Positions 19,717-29,577 of a stretch of DNA of 64,000 nucleotides are shown piece by piece. Where the stretch lies: positions 62,001-126,000 of the forward strand of contig JAXLXO010000009.1 of the NCBI GenBank assembly GCA_046327915.1, written 5' to 3'. The position numbers and the translations under genes are program-made. Within the stretch, counting starts at the first letter, position 1. Each line of letters begins with the position of its first letter. The notes under the pieces were generated by a model, which saw nothing but the letters and a program-made list of their open reading frames with translations, made no database searches and was not told the DNA's origin. This DNA is from VGTK01 sp046327915 (GTDB lineage: Bacteria; Desulfobacterota; Binatia; UBA12015).

Positions 19717-21279
19717 CTACTTGGCGAGCTCGCTCGCGCGCATCTCGCGGATCACCGTGACCTTGATCTGCCCGGGATAGGTCATCTCGTTCTCGATCTT
19801 GCGCGCGACGTCGCGGGCCAGCACGACCGCCTCGTCGTCGCTGACCCGCGCCGGCTCGACGAAGATGCGGATCTCTCGGCCAGCCTGCACCGCAAACGAC
19901 TTCTCTACCCCGTGGAACGAATTCGAGATGCGCTCGAGGTCATCGAGACGTCGAACGTAGCTCTCGAGCACCTCGCGACGTGCGCCGGGTCGGGCCCCGG
20001 ACAGCGCGTCCGCCGCATCGACGAGGGGCGCCAGCAGGGTGTCCGCCTTGACTTCCTCGTGGTGCGCAGCGATCGCGTTGCAGATCTTCGCCGACTCGCC
20101 GTATTTGCGCGCGATGTCCGCTCCGATCAGGGCGTGCGAGCCTTCGACCTCATGGGTCAACGACTTGCCGATGTCGTGCAGCAGGGCTGCGCGGCGCGCG
20201 AGCTTCGGGTTGAGCCCCAGCTCGCTCGCCATCACGCCGCAGATGAACGCCGCCTCGATCGAGTGCGCCAGCACGTTCTGCCCGTAGCTGTAGCGGTAGC
20301 GAAGCATCCCCAGGAGCTTCACGATCTCGGCGTGCACACCGTGCACGCCGACCTCGAAGAGCGCCTTCTGGCCGGCCTCCTTGACGGTCTCCTCGACCTC
20401 GTGCTCGGCCTTCCGGACCACCTCCTCGATGCGTCCCGGATGAATCCGGCCGTCGGAGACCAGCTTCTCGACCGCGATCCGCGCGATCTCGCGGCGGACC
20501 GGGTTGTGGCAGGAGATCACGACCGTCTCCGGAGTGTCGTCGATGATCAGATCGACGCCGGTCGCCGCCTCGATCGCGCGGATGTTGCGCCCCTCGCGAC
20601 CGATCAACCTGCCCTTCATGTCGTCCGTCGGCAGGTGCACCAGCGAGATCGTGCGCTCGGCGACGAACTCGCCGGCGAGGCGCTCGATCGCGACCGCGAC
20701 GACTTTCTTCGCCCGGCGGTCGGCGTCGGCGTGCGCCTCCTCCTCGATCTGCCGGATGCGCTTCGCGGCCTCGTGGCGCGCCTCCGCCGTGATCTCCTCG
20801 AGCAGCGCCTTCCGCGCCTCCTCGCGGTTCATCCCGGCCGCGCGGTCGAGCGCACGACGCGCCTCCTCGAGGGCAGCCTGCACGGCCGCGCGGTCGCCCT
20901 CGACGCTGCGCTCCTTCTCCTTCAGCCCGAGCTCGCGACGCTCGATCTCGACGCCGCGGGTCTCGAGCTTCGCGGTCTGGCGGTCCGCCTCGAGAAGCTG
21001 CGCCGCCAGACGCTTCTCGCTCTCCTCGAGCCGAATCCGTTGGTCGCGGGTGCTCGCTTCGATGTCGGCACGGGTCTTCAGGCTTTCGTCGCGCGCCTGC
21101 GCCCGGGCCTCTCGTTGGACGGTCTCAGCCTCGCGCTTCGCCTCCGCGACGATGCGCTCGCGAGACTCGTCGGCCTCGCGTGCCATGCGATCGAGGCGCG
21201 CACGACGCTGCCAGTGGACGATGGCCGCCAGCAGCGCCGCGATCACGAAGCCGACCAGGCCGGCTTGCCAATTGGTCAC
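19717..21279 (-). CDS. rny: Ribonuclease Y
   Basis: 520 residues from GTG 21279, with GGAG 8 bases upstream. The domain order is diagnostic: one N-terminal membrane helix (about 5-22), a long charged coiled coil (about 25-205), a KH domain with GREGRNIRAIE, and an HD domain with LLHDIGK and AIAAHHEE. It is a membrane-anchored endoribonuclease that starts mRNA decay. The gene shares a strand with ftsY upstream (167-base gap) and ymdB downstream. An RNase E/G gene lies only 6 kb away. Confidence 0.97.
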   Translation of the reverse strand: MTNWQAGLVGFVIAALLAAIVHWQRRARLDRMAREADESRERIVAEAKREAETVQREARAQARDESLKTRADIEASTRDQRIRLEESEKRLAAQLLEADRQTAKLETRGVEIERRELGLKEKERSVEGDRAAVQAALEEARRALDRAAGMNREEARKALLEEITAEARHEAAKRIRQIEEEAHADADRRAKKVVAVAIERLAGEFVAERTISLVHLPTDDMKGRLIGREGRNIRAIEAATGVDLIIDDTPETVVISCHNPVRREIARIAVEKLVSDGRIHPGRIEEVVRKAEHEVEETVKEAGQKALFEVGVHGVHAEIVKLLGMLRYRYSYGQNVLAHSIEAAFICGVMASELGLNPKLARRAALLHDIGKSLTHEVEGSHALIGADIARKYGESAKICNAIAAHHEEVKADTLLAPLVDAADALSGARPGARREVLESYVRRLDDLERISNSFHGVEKSFAVQAGREIRIFVEPARVSDDEAVVLARDVARKIENEMTYPGQIKVTVIREMRASELAK

Positions 21280-21446
21280 GGATGAATCTCCAGGATCGCG
21301 ACCGCGAGACTGACCCGCACTTCATGGCCGTCGGGCGGCAACGATCGATATGGTCATGTCGAATGCAAGTCACGTCGGATTTGCTCGTTGGTGCGCGACC
21401 CTAGGAACCGTGTCCACGGGCTGTCAAGGGCTTTGCCCCCGGCACG

Positions 21447-22538
21447 TCAATCGGGCGCCAGCAGCCCGTCGACGTAGCCATCGGGGTCGAACGGCTGCAG
21501 GTCGGCGATCGATTCGCCCACCCCGACGTACCGGACCGGCAGGCCCAGCTCGTGGCTGATCGCGACCACGACCCCGCCCCGCGCCGAGCCATCGAGCTTG
21601 GTCAGGACCACACCGGTCACGTCGACCGCTCCGCCGAAGGTACGCGCCTGCGACACCGCATTCTGACCGGTAGTCGCGTCCACGACGAGGAGCACCTCGT
21701 GGGGCGCGCCCGGCAGCACGCGATCGATCACCCGGCGGACCTTCTTGAGCTCCTCCATGAGGTTGACCTTGGTGTGGAGACGTCCGGCGGTGTCGATCAC
21801 CACGACGTCCACGTCGCGTGCGACGGCGGCCGACATGCCGTCGAAGACCACCGACGCGGGATCGCTCCCCGGCTCCTGCTTCACGATCTGGCACCCGGAT
21901 CGCTCCGCCCAGACGGCGAGCTGATCGATGGCCGCGGCACGGAAGGTATCCCCCGCAACCAGCAGTACCGACCGACCGGCGGCGCGGTGCCGTGCCGCGA
22001 GCTTGCCGATGGTCGTCGTCTTGCCGACTCCGTTCACGCCGACCACGAGAACGACCCAGGGCTTCCTGGGAAGCTGCACCGGCTCTTCCGGAACGTCGGC
22101 GAGCAGTGCGCGCATGCGGGTGCGCAACGCCCGCGTCATCCCGGCCGGATTGCGCTGCTCGGCCGGCAGTGCGCGCAGCCCTGCGAGCAGGTCCTGGCTC
22201 GCACGGACGCCGACATCGCCCTCGATCAGAACTTCCTCGAGCGCCTCGAGGTCGGCATCACGCGCCGAGCCTCTTCCGAAGGCGGCGCCGAGACGCTCCG
22301 CGAAGGCGCTGCGGCTCTTCGAGAGTCCGGCCCGCAACCGATCGCGATAGGACGCCGGGGTTTCCGGCGCACCAGCCGTCGCCGGACGCCGCGGCTCGCG
22401 GACCGCCGACTCGGCGTCCGCCGGTTCGACCTCGCCGGGCTTCCGACCACGCAGCAGCGACCCGACCAGCGCCACGAGAATCGCGACGCCCCACGCGCCC
22501 GCCCAGAGGACGAGCGTCGAACCGAGCTCGTGCGGCAA
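21447..22538 (-). CDS. ftsY: Signal recognition particle receptor FtsY
   Basis: 363 residues from TTG 22538, supported by GGAG 7 bases upstream. It has an N-terminal membrane helix (LVLWAGAWGVAILVALVGSLL), a short Arg/Pro/Glu-rich linker in place of the long acidic A domain, and the NG domain: GVNGVGKTTTIGKLA (G1), DTFRAAAIDQL, DTAGRLHTK (G3), TKLDGSARGG (G4). It docks ribosome-nascent-chain-SRP complexes on the membrane. It starts 23 bases after the end of smc, a common pairing. Confidence 0.97.
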   Translation of the reverse strand: MPHELGSTLVLWAGAWGVAILVALVGSLLRGRKPGEVEPADAESAVREPRRPATAGAPETPASYRDRLRAGLSKSRSAFAERLGAAFGRGSARDADLEALEEVLIEGDVGVRASQDLLAGLRALPAEQRNPAGMTRALRTRMRALLADVPEEPVQLPRKPWVVLVVGVNGVGKTTTIGKLAARHRAAGRSVLLVAGDTFRAAAIDQLAVWAERSGCQIVKQEPGSDPASVVFDGMSAAVARDVDVVVIDTAGRLHTKVNLMEELKKVRRVIDRVLPGAPHEVLLVVDATTGQNAVSQARTFGGAVDVTGVVLTKLDGSARGGVVVAISHELGLPVRYVGVGESIADLQPFDPDGYVDGLLAPD

Positions 22539-22561
22539 GGCTCAGCTCCGCGCGATCGCGC

Positions 22562-25500
22562 TCACGCGCTCGCCGCCATGCCGGTCGGACGGTTGGCGAG
22601 CGACACGGACACCACCTGCGAAACGCCGGGCTCCGGCATGGTCACGCCGTAGAGCGAGTGACAGGCCTCCATCGTCGTCTGGTTGTGCGTGATGACGATG
22701 AACTGCGTGCGCTCGCTCATCCGCTGCAGGAGCGCGTTGAAGCGGCTCACGTTCGCGTCGTCGAGCGGCGCGTCCACCTCGTCGAGCAGGCAGAACGGCG
22801 TCGCGCGGAGGCTGAACAGCGCCATGATGAGGCTGACCGCCGTGAGCGCGCGCTCGCCACCCGAGAGCATGCTGTTGCCGACGCGCTTGCCGGGAGGCTG
22901 CGCCTCGATCTCGACGCCGGTCTCGAGAAGGTTGCTCGGGTTGGTCAGCTTCAACGAAGCCGACCCGCCGCGGAAGAGCTCCACGAAGAGCTCGCTGAAC
23001 TTCTCGTTCGCCTTGTCGAAGGTCTCGCGGAAGCGGCTCCGCGTCGTGCGGCTCAGCTCCGCGATCGTCCTGTTCAGATCCTCCATCGACGTCTCGAGAT
23101 CGTTGCGCTGCGTCTCGAGGAAGCCGAAGCGCTCTTCGAGCTCGCGCGCGTCGGTGATCGCCGTGACGTTCACCTCGCCGAGACGCTGGATGCGGTCCTT
23201 GAGCTCGGTCACGCGCTGCGCCGCCCCGTCGGCATCGAACTCCTCGGGGGCCTGCAGCGTGCTGGCTTCGACCTCGTGCCGCTCGCGCGTGTAGTTCGCG
23301 AGCGCCTCGAGCTGGGCACGCCGCTCGGCGAGCTTGATCTCGAAGCCGCGGCAGCTCTCGCGCTCCGCCTCCATCGTACGCCGGACCCGCGTCAGCTCCT
23401 CTTCCGCGGCACGGAGCTGCTCCTGGGTGGCACGCGCCGCGGTCCGCGCCTCCTCCATCTCGCGCTCCCCCTCGGCGAGCAGCTCGCGGGCGGTGACCAG
23501 ATCGGCGTCGAGCTGCGCGAGCGTCGCGGCGCTGGTCTCGCGCTGCCGCTCGAGGTCGCCCATCTCCTGCTCGAGCGCCGACAGGCGCGCCGCGACCAGG
23601 TCGCGCTCGTGCACCAGACGATGCAGCTCGGCCTCCGCGCGTCCCAGCGCCTGCCCGAGCTGCGACTGCGTGTCGCGGCAACCGTCGCGTCGCACGCGGC
23701 AGGCGTCGAGGATGCCGCGCCGCGCCTCGAGCTCCTGCTCCGCGGCCGCGACGCGCGACTCGCCCGAGGCGACCGCGCGCTCGCGCTGCTGCGCGTCCTC
23801 GTCGGCGGACGACAGGGCCTCGGTCGCGCGGGTGACGGCGGCCTCGGCCGTCGCGACCTCGGTCTCCGCCTCCGACAGACGCGTCTGACCGGCCTGCTTC
23901 TCGCGCTCCGACGCTTCGGACGCGTGCTCCGCGGACACCAGAGCGAGGGTCGCCGAGTGTGCCTGCGCATCCAGCTCGCGCAGGCGCGCCGCCATCGTCG
24001 CGCACTCGTCGCGCGCCTCGCCGAGCCTCAGCTCGACGCTCGCGAGCCGCACCTCGTCGTCGGCGAGCTGCGCGGTGAGCTCCCCGAGCTCGCGGCGCCG
24101 CGCGAGCAGCTCGGTACCGCGCAGCCCCTTGCCGCCGGTGACGATTCCGCGGCGGTCGATCACGTCGCCGGCCCGCGTCACCCAGCTGAGCCCCTCTTCA
24201 TGCTCGCGCCATGCCCGGACGGCGCTGTCGAGGTCGTCGGCGAGTGCCACCGAGCCGAACAGCGCGGCGCGCAGATCCTCGTGGCCGCCGCGCACACCGA
24301 TTCGCTCGCCGAGCAGCTCGACACCCGCCGGAAGATCGGGGCGCGCGACCCGCTCGTGACGAGGATCGACCGGCACGAGCGACACGCGCCCCTCGCCCAC
24401 CGCGCGCAGGCCGTCGGCGAGAATCGCCGCGTCCTCGGGACGCTCGACGATCGCACCGCGAAGCAGGTCGCCGAGCACGGCTGCCACCGCGGGCTCGAGC
24501 TCGGTCGGAATGTCGAGCGCGTCGACGACGAGACCACGCGGGCGCGGCTCGAGGCCCATCACCGTGGTGATGCCTTCCGCATAACCATCGAACGCCTGCT
24601 CGCGGCTGCGCAGGCCGTCGAGGCGGCCGCGCACGTGCACCATCGCCTCGCGCAGGGCAGCGTGCCCCTCCTCGAGGCGATGCATCTCTTCCTCGCCCGC
24701 ACGGAGTGCGGCCGCGGCCGCGACCTGATCCGCGGACAGTCGCGCATGCGCCGCGCGTGCGGCATCCAGGGCGGAGGCTCGCTCGGCGGCAAGCGCCAGA
24801 ATCGCTTCGAACTCGCCGCGCCGGCTCTGCAGCCGCTCGAGCGCCCGGTCGTGCCGCTCGCGGACGCCGGAGAGGCGAGCGACGCACTCGGCGCGGCGCT
24901 CACCCGCGCTGCGCAGCCGCCCGCGCTCCTCGTTCAGGGCGGCAAGCGCCTGCGCGTACTCCTGCTCGCACTGTGCGTGGATCGGACGCAGCTCCTCGAG
25001 CTCGCGCTCGACGACCGCGAGTGCCTCCGCGGCGTGCCGTGCTTCCTCGCGCGCCTGCTCCACCGTCTGCTGCGCACCGACCGCCGCCTCCGCGACGTTC
25101 GCGTGTCGATCCCGCAGGCCCGAAAGCTCCTCCGCGCCACGCCCGACGCGCAGATCGATGGTCCGGATCGCCTCGTGCAAGGCCGTCTGACGCTCGGTGA
25201 TGCGCACCACCGTCTGGCTCGCGTCGCCGACCGCCGCGAAGGCGCGCTCGATGCGCTCGCTGACCGCACGCTCGGCAGCACCGGCCTCCGCGCGCAGGCC
25301 TTCCTGGACGCCGACCGCCTCCTGCGCCTCGTGCGCCGCGCCGAGCGCGCGCGCCAGAGCCGCCTCGAGCTCGCCGATCTCGCCCGTGAGGCCGGCCCAG
25401 CGGACGGCGGCGAGCGCGAGCTCGGTCTCGCGCAGCTCCTTCTCCAGAGCACGGAATTCCTCGGCACGCTTCGCCTGGCGGCGCAGCGCTCCGAGCTGGC

Positions 25501-26134
25501 GCTCGATCTCGCGCATCACGTCCTTGACGCGCGACAGGTTCTCCATCGTGCGCTCGAGCTTGCGCTCGCAGGCGATCTTCCGGCTGCGGAAGAGAGTCGT
25601 TCCCGCCGCCTCCTCGATGAACAGACGCAGCTCCTCGGGCTTCGCGTTGACGATCTGCGTCACGCGGCCCTGCTCGATCATCGCGTAGGCCTTCGGGCCC
25701 ACGCCGCTGCCGAGGAACAGCTCCGTCACGTCGCGCAGGCGGGCCGGCGCGTCGTTGATGAAGTAGTGCGACTCGCCCGAGCGGAAGATCTGCCGCTTCA
25801 CGGTGAACTCGGACATGCGCGCGACGTGCGCGGCGAGGCCCTCCTCCTCGCTCGCGACGGGAAGCGAGGCGTCGGTCTGCTCGAAGGTGAGAACGACCTC
25901 GGCGAGGTTCAGCGGCGGGCTCTTCGCGTTGCCGACGAAGATGACGTCCTCCATCTCCTTGGCGCGGAGGTGCTTGACGCTCTGCTCGCCCAGGGCCCAG
26001 CGGATCGCATCGGCGACGTTCGACTTGCCGCAGCCGTTCGGGCCCACGACGGCGTTCAGCCCCTCGGTGAGGCTCAGCCGCGTGTGGTCGCGGAACGATT
26101 TGAAGCCGAACAGCTCGATCTGCCGGATGCGCAC
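22562..26134 (-). CDS. smc: Chromosome segregation ATPase SMC
   Basis: 1190 residues. GTG 26134 is chosen because GAGGAG lies 6 bases before it and it gives the typical N terminus (MRIRQIELFGFKSF); the GTG two codons earlier abuts that site. Head: VVGPNGCGKSN Walker A near residue 32. Two long coiled coils flank a hinge around residues 510-660 (the GIVTGG region follows). The C-terminal signature is LSGGERALTA and the Walker B is FCLLDEVDAPLDD. It organises and segregates chromosomes with ScpA/ScpB, whose genes are not here. Base composition is strongly biased, and the opposite strand therefore carries long spurious open frames. Confidence 0.97.
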   Translation of the reverse strand: MRIRQIELFGFKSFRDHTRLSLTEGLNAVVGPNGCGKSNVADAIRWALGEQSVKHLRAKEMEDVIFVGNAKSPPLNLAEVVLTFEQTDASLPVASEEEGLAAHVARMSEFTVKRQIFRSGESHYFINDAPARLRDVTELFLGSGVGPKAYAMIEQGRVTQIVNAKPEELRLFIEEAAGTTLFRSRKIACERKLERTMENLSRVKDVMREIERQLGALRRQAKRAEEFRALEKELRETELALAAVRWAGLTGEIGELEAALARALGAAHEAQEAVGVQEGLRAEAGAAERAVSERIERAFAAVGDASQTVVRITERQTALHEAIRTIDLRVGRGAEELSGLRDRHANVAEAAVGAQQTVEQAREEARHAAEALAVVERELEELRPIHAQCEQEYAQALAALNEERGRLRSAGERRAECVARLSGVRERHDRALERLQSRRGEFEAILALAAERASALDAARAAHARLSADQVAAAAALRAGEEEMHRLEEGHAALREAMVHVRGRLDGLRSREQAFDGYAEGITTVMGLEPRPRGLVVDALDIPTELEPAVAAVLGDLLRGAIVERPEDAAILADGLRAVGEGRVSLVPVDPRHERVARPDLPAGVELLGERIGVRGGHEDLRAALFGSVALADDLDSAVRAWREHEEGLSWVTRAGDVIDRRGIVTGGKGLRGTELLARRRELGELTAQLADDEVRLASVELRLGEARDECATMAARLRELDAQAHSATLALVSAEHASEASEREKQAGQTRLSEAETEVATAEAAVTRATEALSSADEDAQQRERAVASGESRVAAAEQELEARRGILDACRVRRDGCRDTQSQLGQALGRAEAELHRLVHERDLVAARLSALEQEMGDLERQRETSAATLAQLDADLVTARELLAEGEREMEEARTAARATQEQLRAAEEELTRVRRTMEAERESCRGFEIKLAERRAQLEALANYTRERHEVEASTLQAPEEFDADGAAQRVTELKDRIQRLGEVNVTAITDARELEERFGFLETQRNDLETSMEDLNRTIAELSRTTRSRFRETFDKANEKFSELFVELFRGGSASLKLTNPSNLLETGVEIEAQPPGKRVGNSMLSGGERALTAVSLIMALFSLRATPFCLLDEVDAPLDDANVSRFNALLQRMSERTQFIVITHNQTTMEACHSLYGVTMPEPGVSQVVSVSLANRPTGMAASA

Positions 26135-26241
26135 ACCCACCTCCTCGTCACGGCCCCTCGCGCACCAGTGCCGCGTGCGCGTGGCCTATCCCATCAATTA
26201 GTGGTGCGAGTCAAGGCGCACCACTAGCCGTTGCGGTCCGT

Positions 26242-26895
26242 TTACGCCACGCCGTCGCCGTGCGCGCCGTCGAGAAAGGACAGGAACGGGCGCCATTCGC
26301 GGTACCGCGCCTGGCCGAACGTCTCGCCGAGGAACGGGGTCCACGCCGGACGCGCCGGACGCCGCAACAGCCGGATCCCGGCCTGCTGCGGCGTGTTGCC
26401 GCCCTTTCGCCGGTTGCACGTGTGGCACGAGCAGACGACGTTGTCCCAGGTCGACAGCCCGCCCTGCGAGCGCGGCACCACGTGGTCGAGGTTGAGCTCG
26501 CTGCGCGGCAGCCGTCGACCACAATATTGGCACGTGTCATGGTCGCGCGCGTAGACGTTGTGGCGGCTGAACCGGACGTGTCGCCGCGGCACGCGGTCGT
26601 ACGTGGTCAGGACGATCACTCGCGGCACCGGCATCGCGCCGGCGACGAGACCGAGCGTCTCCTCCGACTCCCGGCGCTGCCCCCAGTCCCGGAAGTCGAA
26701 CGTCTGGTACTCCGCGTCGACGGCCCGGGCGACGCCCTGGTAGAGAAGGATGCAGGCGCGCCGGACGGTGGTGATGTGGACCGGCAGGAACGAGCGGTTC
26801 AGGACCAGCGTCTTCGAGCGAAGGACGTCCGTCGGGCGCGCATGGCGACCCGCGTCATCGGCTGGCTCAGGCCCGACCGCGACCGTCGCGCTCAT
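26242..26895 (-). CDS. HNH endonuclease family protein
   Basis: 217 residues from ATG 26895; the frame continues upstream, but the extra part is not family-like. The N-terminal half (LVLNRSFLPVHITTVRRACILLYQG) and an HNH domain are recognisable: zinc-binding CQYCGR, catalytic LNLDHVVPRSQGG, then DNVVCSCHTCNRRKGG. Free-standing HNH proteins of this type are widespread in bacterial chromosomes and are mostly uncharacterised; they are not restriction enzymes by default. It lies upstream of smc on the same strand, divergent from the RNase E/G gene. Confidence 0.88.
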   Translation of the reverse strand: MSATVAVGPEPADDAGRHARPTDVLRSKTLVLNRSFLPVHITTVRRACILLYQGVARAVDAEYQTFDFRDWGQRRESEETLGLVAGAMPVPRVIVLTTYDRVPRRHVRFSRHNVYARDHDTCQYCGRRLPRSELNLDHVVPRSQGGLSTWDNVVCSCHTCNRRKGGNTPQQAGIRLLRRPARPAWTPFLGETFGQARYREWRPFLSFLDGAHGDGVA

Positions 26896-27179
26896 GGCCG
26901 CTCTGTGCCGCTGCGTGCACGCGTTCCGTTCCCGCAGCGGACCTACCCGCGGCTGCCCGGAGAAGTCAAGACACCGCCAAAGGTCTTGCTCTTTCACCGA
27001 CCATTGGATAGCGTCCGCCAGCATGACGACCGCGCCACGCGCGTGGGCTCCGCAGATGATGCCTCCACGCCGCGCCGCGCTGCTCCCCGGATTCGCGACA
27101 TCCGCGGTCGACGCTCGCGGCAGGCTCACGCCCGCACCTCGCGGTGACGCCCGGGCTCTACCGTCGACGGCCTGCTGAC

Positions 27180-29012
27180 GTGCAGAAGCGCATCATCATC
27201 AACGCGTCGGCGATCGAGACCCGGATCGCACTGTGCGAGGCCAACGCCCTCGCCGAGCTGCACGTCGAGAGCGGCGAGGAGCACTCGATCGTCGGCAACA
27301 TCTACAAGGGCAAGGTCCTGCGCGTCCTGCCCGGCATGCAGGCCGCCTTCGTCGAGATCGGACTCGACAAGGCCGCGTTCATGCACGTCTCGGACTTCTG
27401 GCGCGCACCCGGCGCCGACGGCGTGGAGGGAGGCGCCGGCGAAGGCGGTGAGCTCGACCTCGAGCCTTCGCTCGCCGCCTATGCGGAGGACGTCGACACC
27501 GAGGCTCCGGCCGCACCCACGGCCGCCGAGGATGCGCCGCCGCCCGCAGAAGCGAACGGCAGCGCCGCGCACGCGAAGGCGGTGAGCGCACCGGCGGACG
27601 AATCGGTTGCGGACGCGGCCGACGAAGCGCCGGTCGACGTCGCGCCTGCGGACGAGTCCGCCGAAGGAGAAGCGGCCGAGGGCAAGCCGCGCGCGCAGCG
27701 CACGCGCGAAGAGTCGATGCCCTCGATCGAGGAGGTCCTGACCAAGGGCCAGGAGATCCTCGTCCAGGTCTCGAAAGAGCCGATCGGGTCGAAGGGCGCG
27801 CGCATCACGTCGCACATCTCGCTCCCGGGCCGTTACGTCGTCTACATGCCGACGACCGATCACATCGGCGTCTCGCGGCGCATCGAGGAGGACAAGGAGC
27901 GCCAGCGGCTCCGCGACATCGTCGCGACCGGGCGTCCGAAGGGTGCGGGCGGCTTCATCGTGCGCACCGCGTGCGAAGGCGTCAGCAAGCGCGAGATCGT
28001 GGCCGACATGCGGTTTCTCGCCCGCCTCTGGACGAGCATCGTCAAGAAGAGCAACGCGGCCAGCGCCCCAGCCCTGCTGCACGCAGATCTCGACATCGTG
28101 CTGCGCGCGGTCCGCGACCTCTTCACCAGCGACGTGAAGCAGGTCGTCGTCGACCAGCCCGACGACCACCGGCGCGTCATCGAATTCGTCGACAGCGTGC
28201 TGCAGCCGAAGCTCAAGTCGCGCGTCGAGATGTACGAGGGGATCGAGCCGATCTTCGATCACTTCGGCATCGAGAACCAGGTGAACCGCGCTCTCGAACG
28301 GCGCGTCTGGCTCAAGTCGGGCGGCTACCTGGTCTTCGACCAGACCGAGGCCCTGACCACGATCGACGTCAACACGGGGCGCTTCGTCGGAAAGAAGACC
28401 CACGAGGAGACCGTCCTCAAGACGAACCTCGAGGCCGCTCGCGTCGCGATCGACCAGCTCCGGCTGCGCAACATCGGCGGCATCATCATCATCGACTTCA
28501 TCGACATGGAGAAGGCCGCGAACCGGAAGAAGGTCAGCGAGGCCCTCGCCGAGGCGGTGAAGCGCGACAAGGCCCGGACCAACATCCTGCGCATCTCCGA
28601 GCTCGGGCTCGTACAGATGACCCGCAAGCGGACACGCGACAATCTGCGCCAGCTCGTCACGACGCCGTGCACCACGTGCGGCGGCGACGGCCGACTGAAG
28701 TCCGTGGGGGCACTCGCCGCCGAGGTGCTGCGGATGGTGCGTCGTCAGGTGGCGACGGCGGCGGACGTCGAGCGGATCTCGCTCACCGTTTCGCAGGAGA
28801 TCGGCGCCGCCCTGAACGGGCCGCTCCGCTCGGGCGTGGACGAGCTGATCGCGAAGCTCGGCATCCGGATGAACGTGCGCATCGACGCGAAGCTGCCGCG
28901 CGACCGTTCCGAGCTGCAGATCACCTCGGCGCCGGCCAGCAAGCACGCGCACGCCGAGGAGGCCCCGCCGCTCGCCGCGGCGTCGCCCGAGACCGCGGCC
29001 AGCGAGTCCTGA
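27180..29012 (+). CDS. Ribonuclease E/G family endoribonuclease with an acidic insertion
   Basis: 610 residues from GTG 27180, which gives the typical start MQKRIIINAS. S1 domain halves: GNIYKGKVLRVLPGMQAAFVEIG, then GQEILVQVSKEPIGSKGARITS. Catalytic metal ligands are Asp396 (TTIDVNTG) and Asp439 (IIDFIDME), spaced 43 residues apart as in E. coli RNase E; a Zn-link CTTC follows. Between the two S1 halves, at about residues 75-180, is an Ala/Glu/Asp-rich insertion of some 100 residues where RNase G has a short loop. There is no long C-terminal scaffold, so it is closer to RNase G in size. It processes rRNA and mRNA. Confidence 0.93.
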   Translation: MQKRIIINASAIETRIALCEANALAELHVESGEEHSIVGNIYKGKVLRVLPGMQAAFVEIGLDKAAFMHVSDFWRAPGADGVEGGAGEGGELDLEPSLAAYAEDVDTEAPAAPTAAEDAPPPAEANGSAAHAKAVSAPADESVADAADEAPVDVAPADESAEGEAAEGKPRAQRTREESMPSIEEVLTKGQEILVQVSKEPIGSKGARITSHISLPGRYVVYMPTTDHIGVSRRIEEDKERQRLRDIVATGRPKGAGGFIVRTACEGVSKREIVADMRFLARLWTSIVKKSNAASAPALLHADLDIVLRAVRDLFTSDVKQVVVDQPDDHRRVIEFVDSVLQPKLKSRVEMYEGIEPIFDHFGIENQVNRALERRVWLKSGGYLVFDQTEALTTIDVNTGRFVGKKTHEETVLKTNLEAARVAIDQLRLRNIGGIIIIDFIDMEKAANRKKVSEALAEAVKRDKARTNILRISELGLVQMTRKRTRDNLRQLVTTPCTTCGGDGRLKSVGALAAEVLRMVRRQVATAADVERISLTVSQEIGAALNGPLRSGVDELIAKLGIRMNVRIDAKLPRDRSELQITSAPASKHAHAEEAPPLAAASPETAASES

Positions 29013-29018
29013 GCCGGC

Positions 29019-29525
29019 TCAGCCGGCTGCCGACAGCTCGCGGTCCGCTCGGCGATAGACCTCGCGCTCCGCCGACGCATCGTCGTCACGGCGCAGCACG
29101 ATCGACAGCACGCGGCCCGTGCCGACGTGATAGCGCACCTGCAAGGTCGCTCCGGCGAGCCGGTCGCCGTTGCGCCGCAACGCCACGATGACCTTGCCGA
29201 CGCACTGCTCGACGTCGTCGCGGTCGACCTCGTCGGGCGGCTCGACGGCGCCGCGCACGAATTCCCGCGCCGTGACCTCGAACGACGCCTCGTCCACGGG
29301 CCCGGGAGCGACCGCGCCCGGACGTCCCGCACCTTGCGCGGCTTCCGCACGCACCTGGTCGACGTCGAGGTCGATCAGAGCGAGCTGTTCCATGAGTCTT
29401 GCGCGCTCGTCTAGGAGAACTCGCAGTTTTGCCGATAGAGCATCGTGCCGAGAGGTCCCCGAGACGCTGCCGCGGAGCCCGCCGTCGTGCCGCGATTCCC
29501 GCGTGATCTCCTTGCTTTGTGACAT
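29019..29525 (-). CDS. Hypothetical protein, 168 residues
   Basis: The ATG at 29525 starts MSQSKEI, without a strong ribosome-binding site. Residues about 28-60 (LSAKLRVLLDERARLMEQL) predict a coiled coil. The C-terminal half (DDVEQCVGKVIVALRRNGDRLAG, LQVRYHVGTGRVLSIVLRR) looks like a small alpha/beta domain. No family is recognised. It ends 6 bases from the convergent RNase E/G stop and is divergent from the zinc-ribbon gene. Confidence 0.55.
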   Translation of the reverse strand: MSQSKEITRESRHDGGLRGSVSGTSRHDALSAKLRVLLDERARLMEQLALIDLDVDQVRAEAAQGAGRPGAVAPGPVDEASFEVTAREFVRGAVEPPDEVDRDDVEQCVGKVIVALRRNGDRLAGATLQVRYHVGTGRVLSIVLRRDDDASAEREVYRRADRELSAAG

Positions 29526-29577
29526 TTCGTCAGCCTATACAGTGCCCTGCCGGTGCTTGCCCAGAGGAGGTGGTGAG

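Noticed and set aside
21280..21446. Possible 6S or other small RNA between rny and ftsY
   Set aside because: No long closing stem or conserved 6S bubble could be drawn; it was left as an ordinary spacer.
21818..26227. Very long open frame on the plus strand opposite smc and ftsY
   Set aside because: It is antisense to a clear SMC protein; the Arg/Ala/Leu/His-rich translation has no domains and is a product of high GC codon bias.
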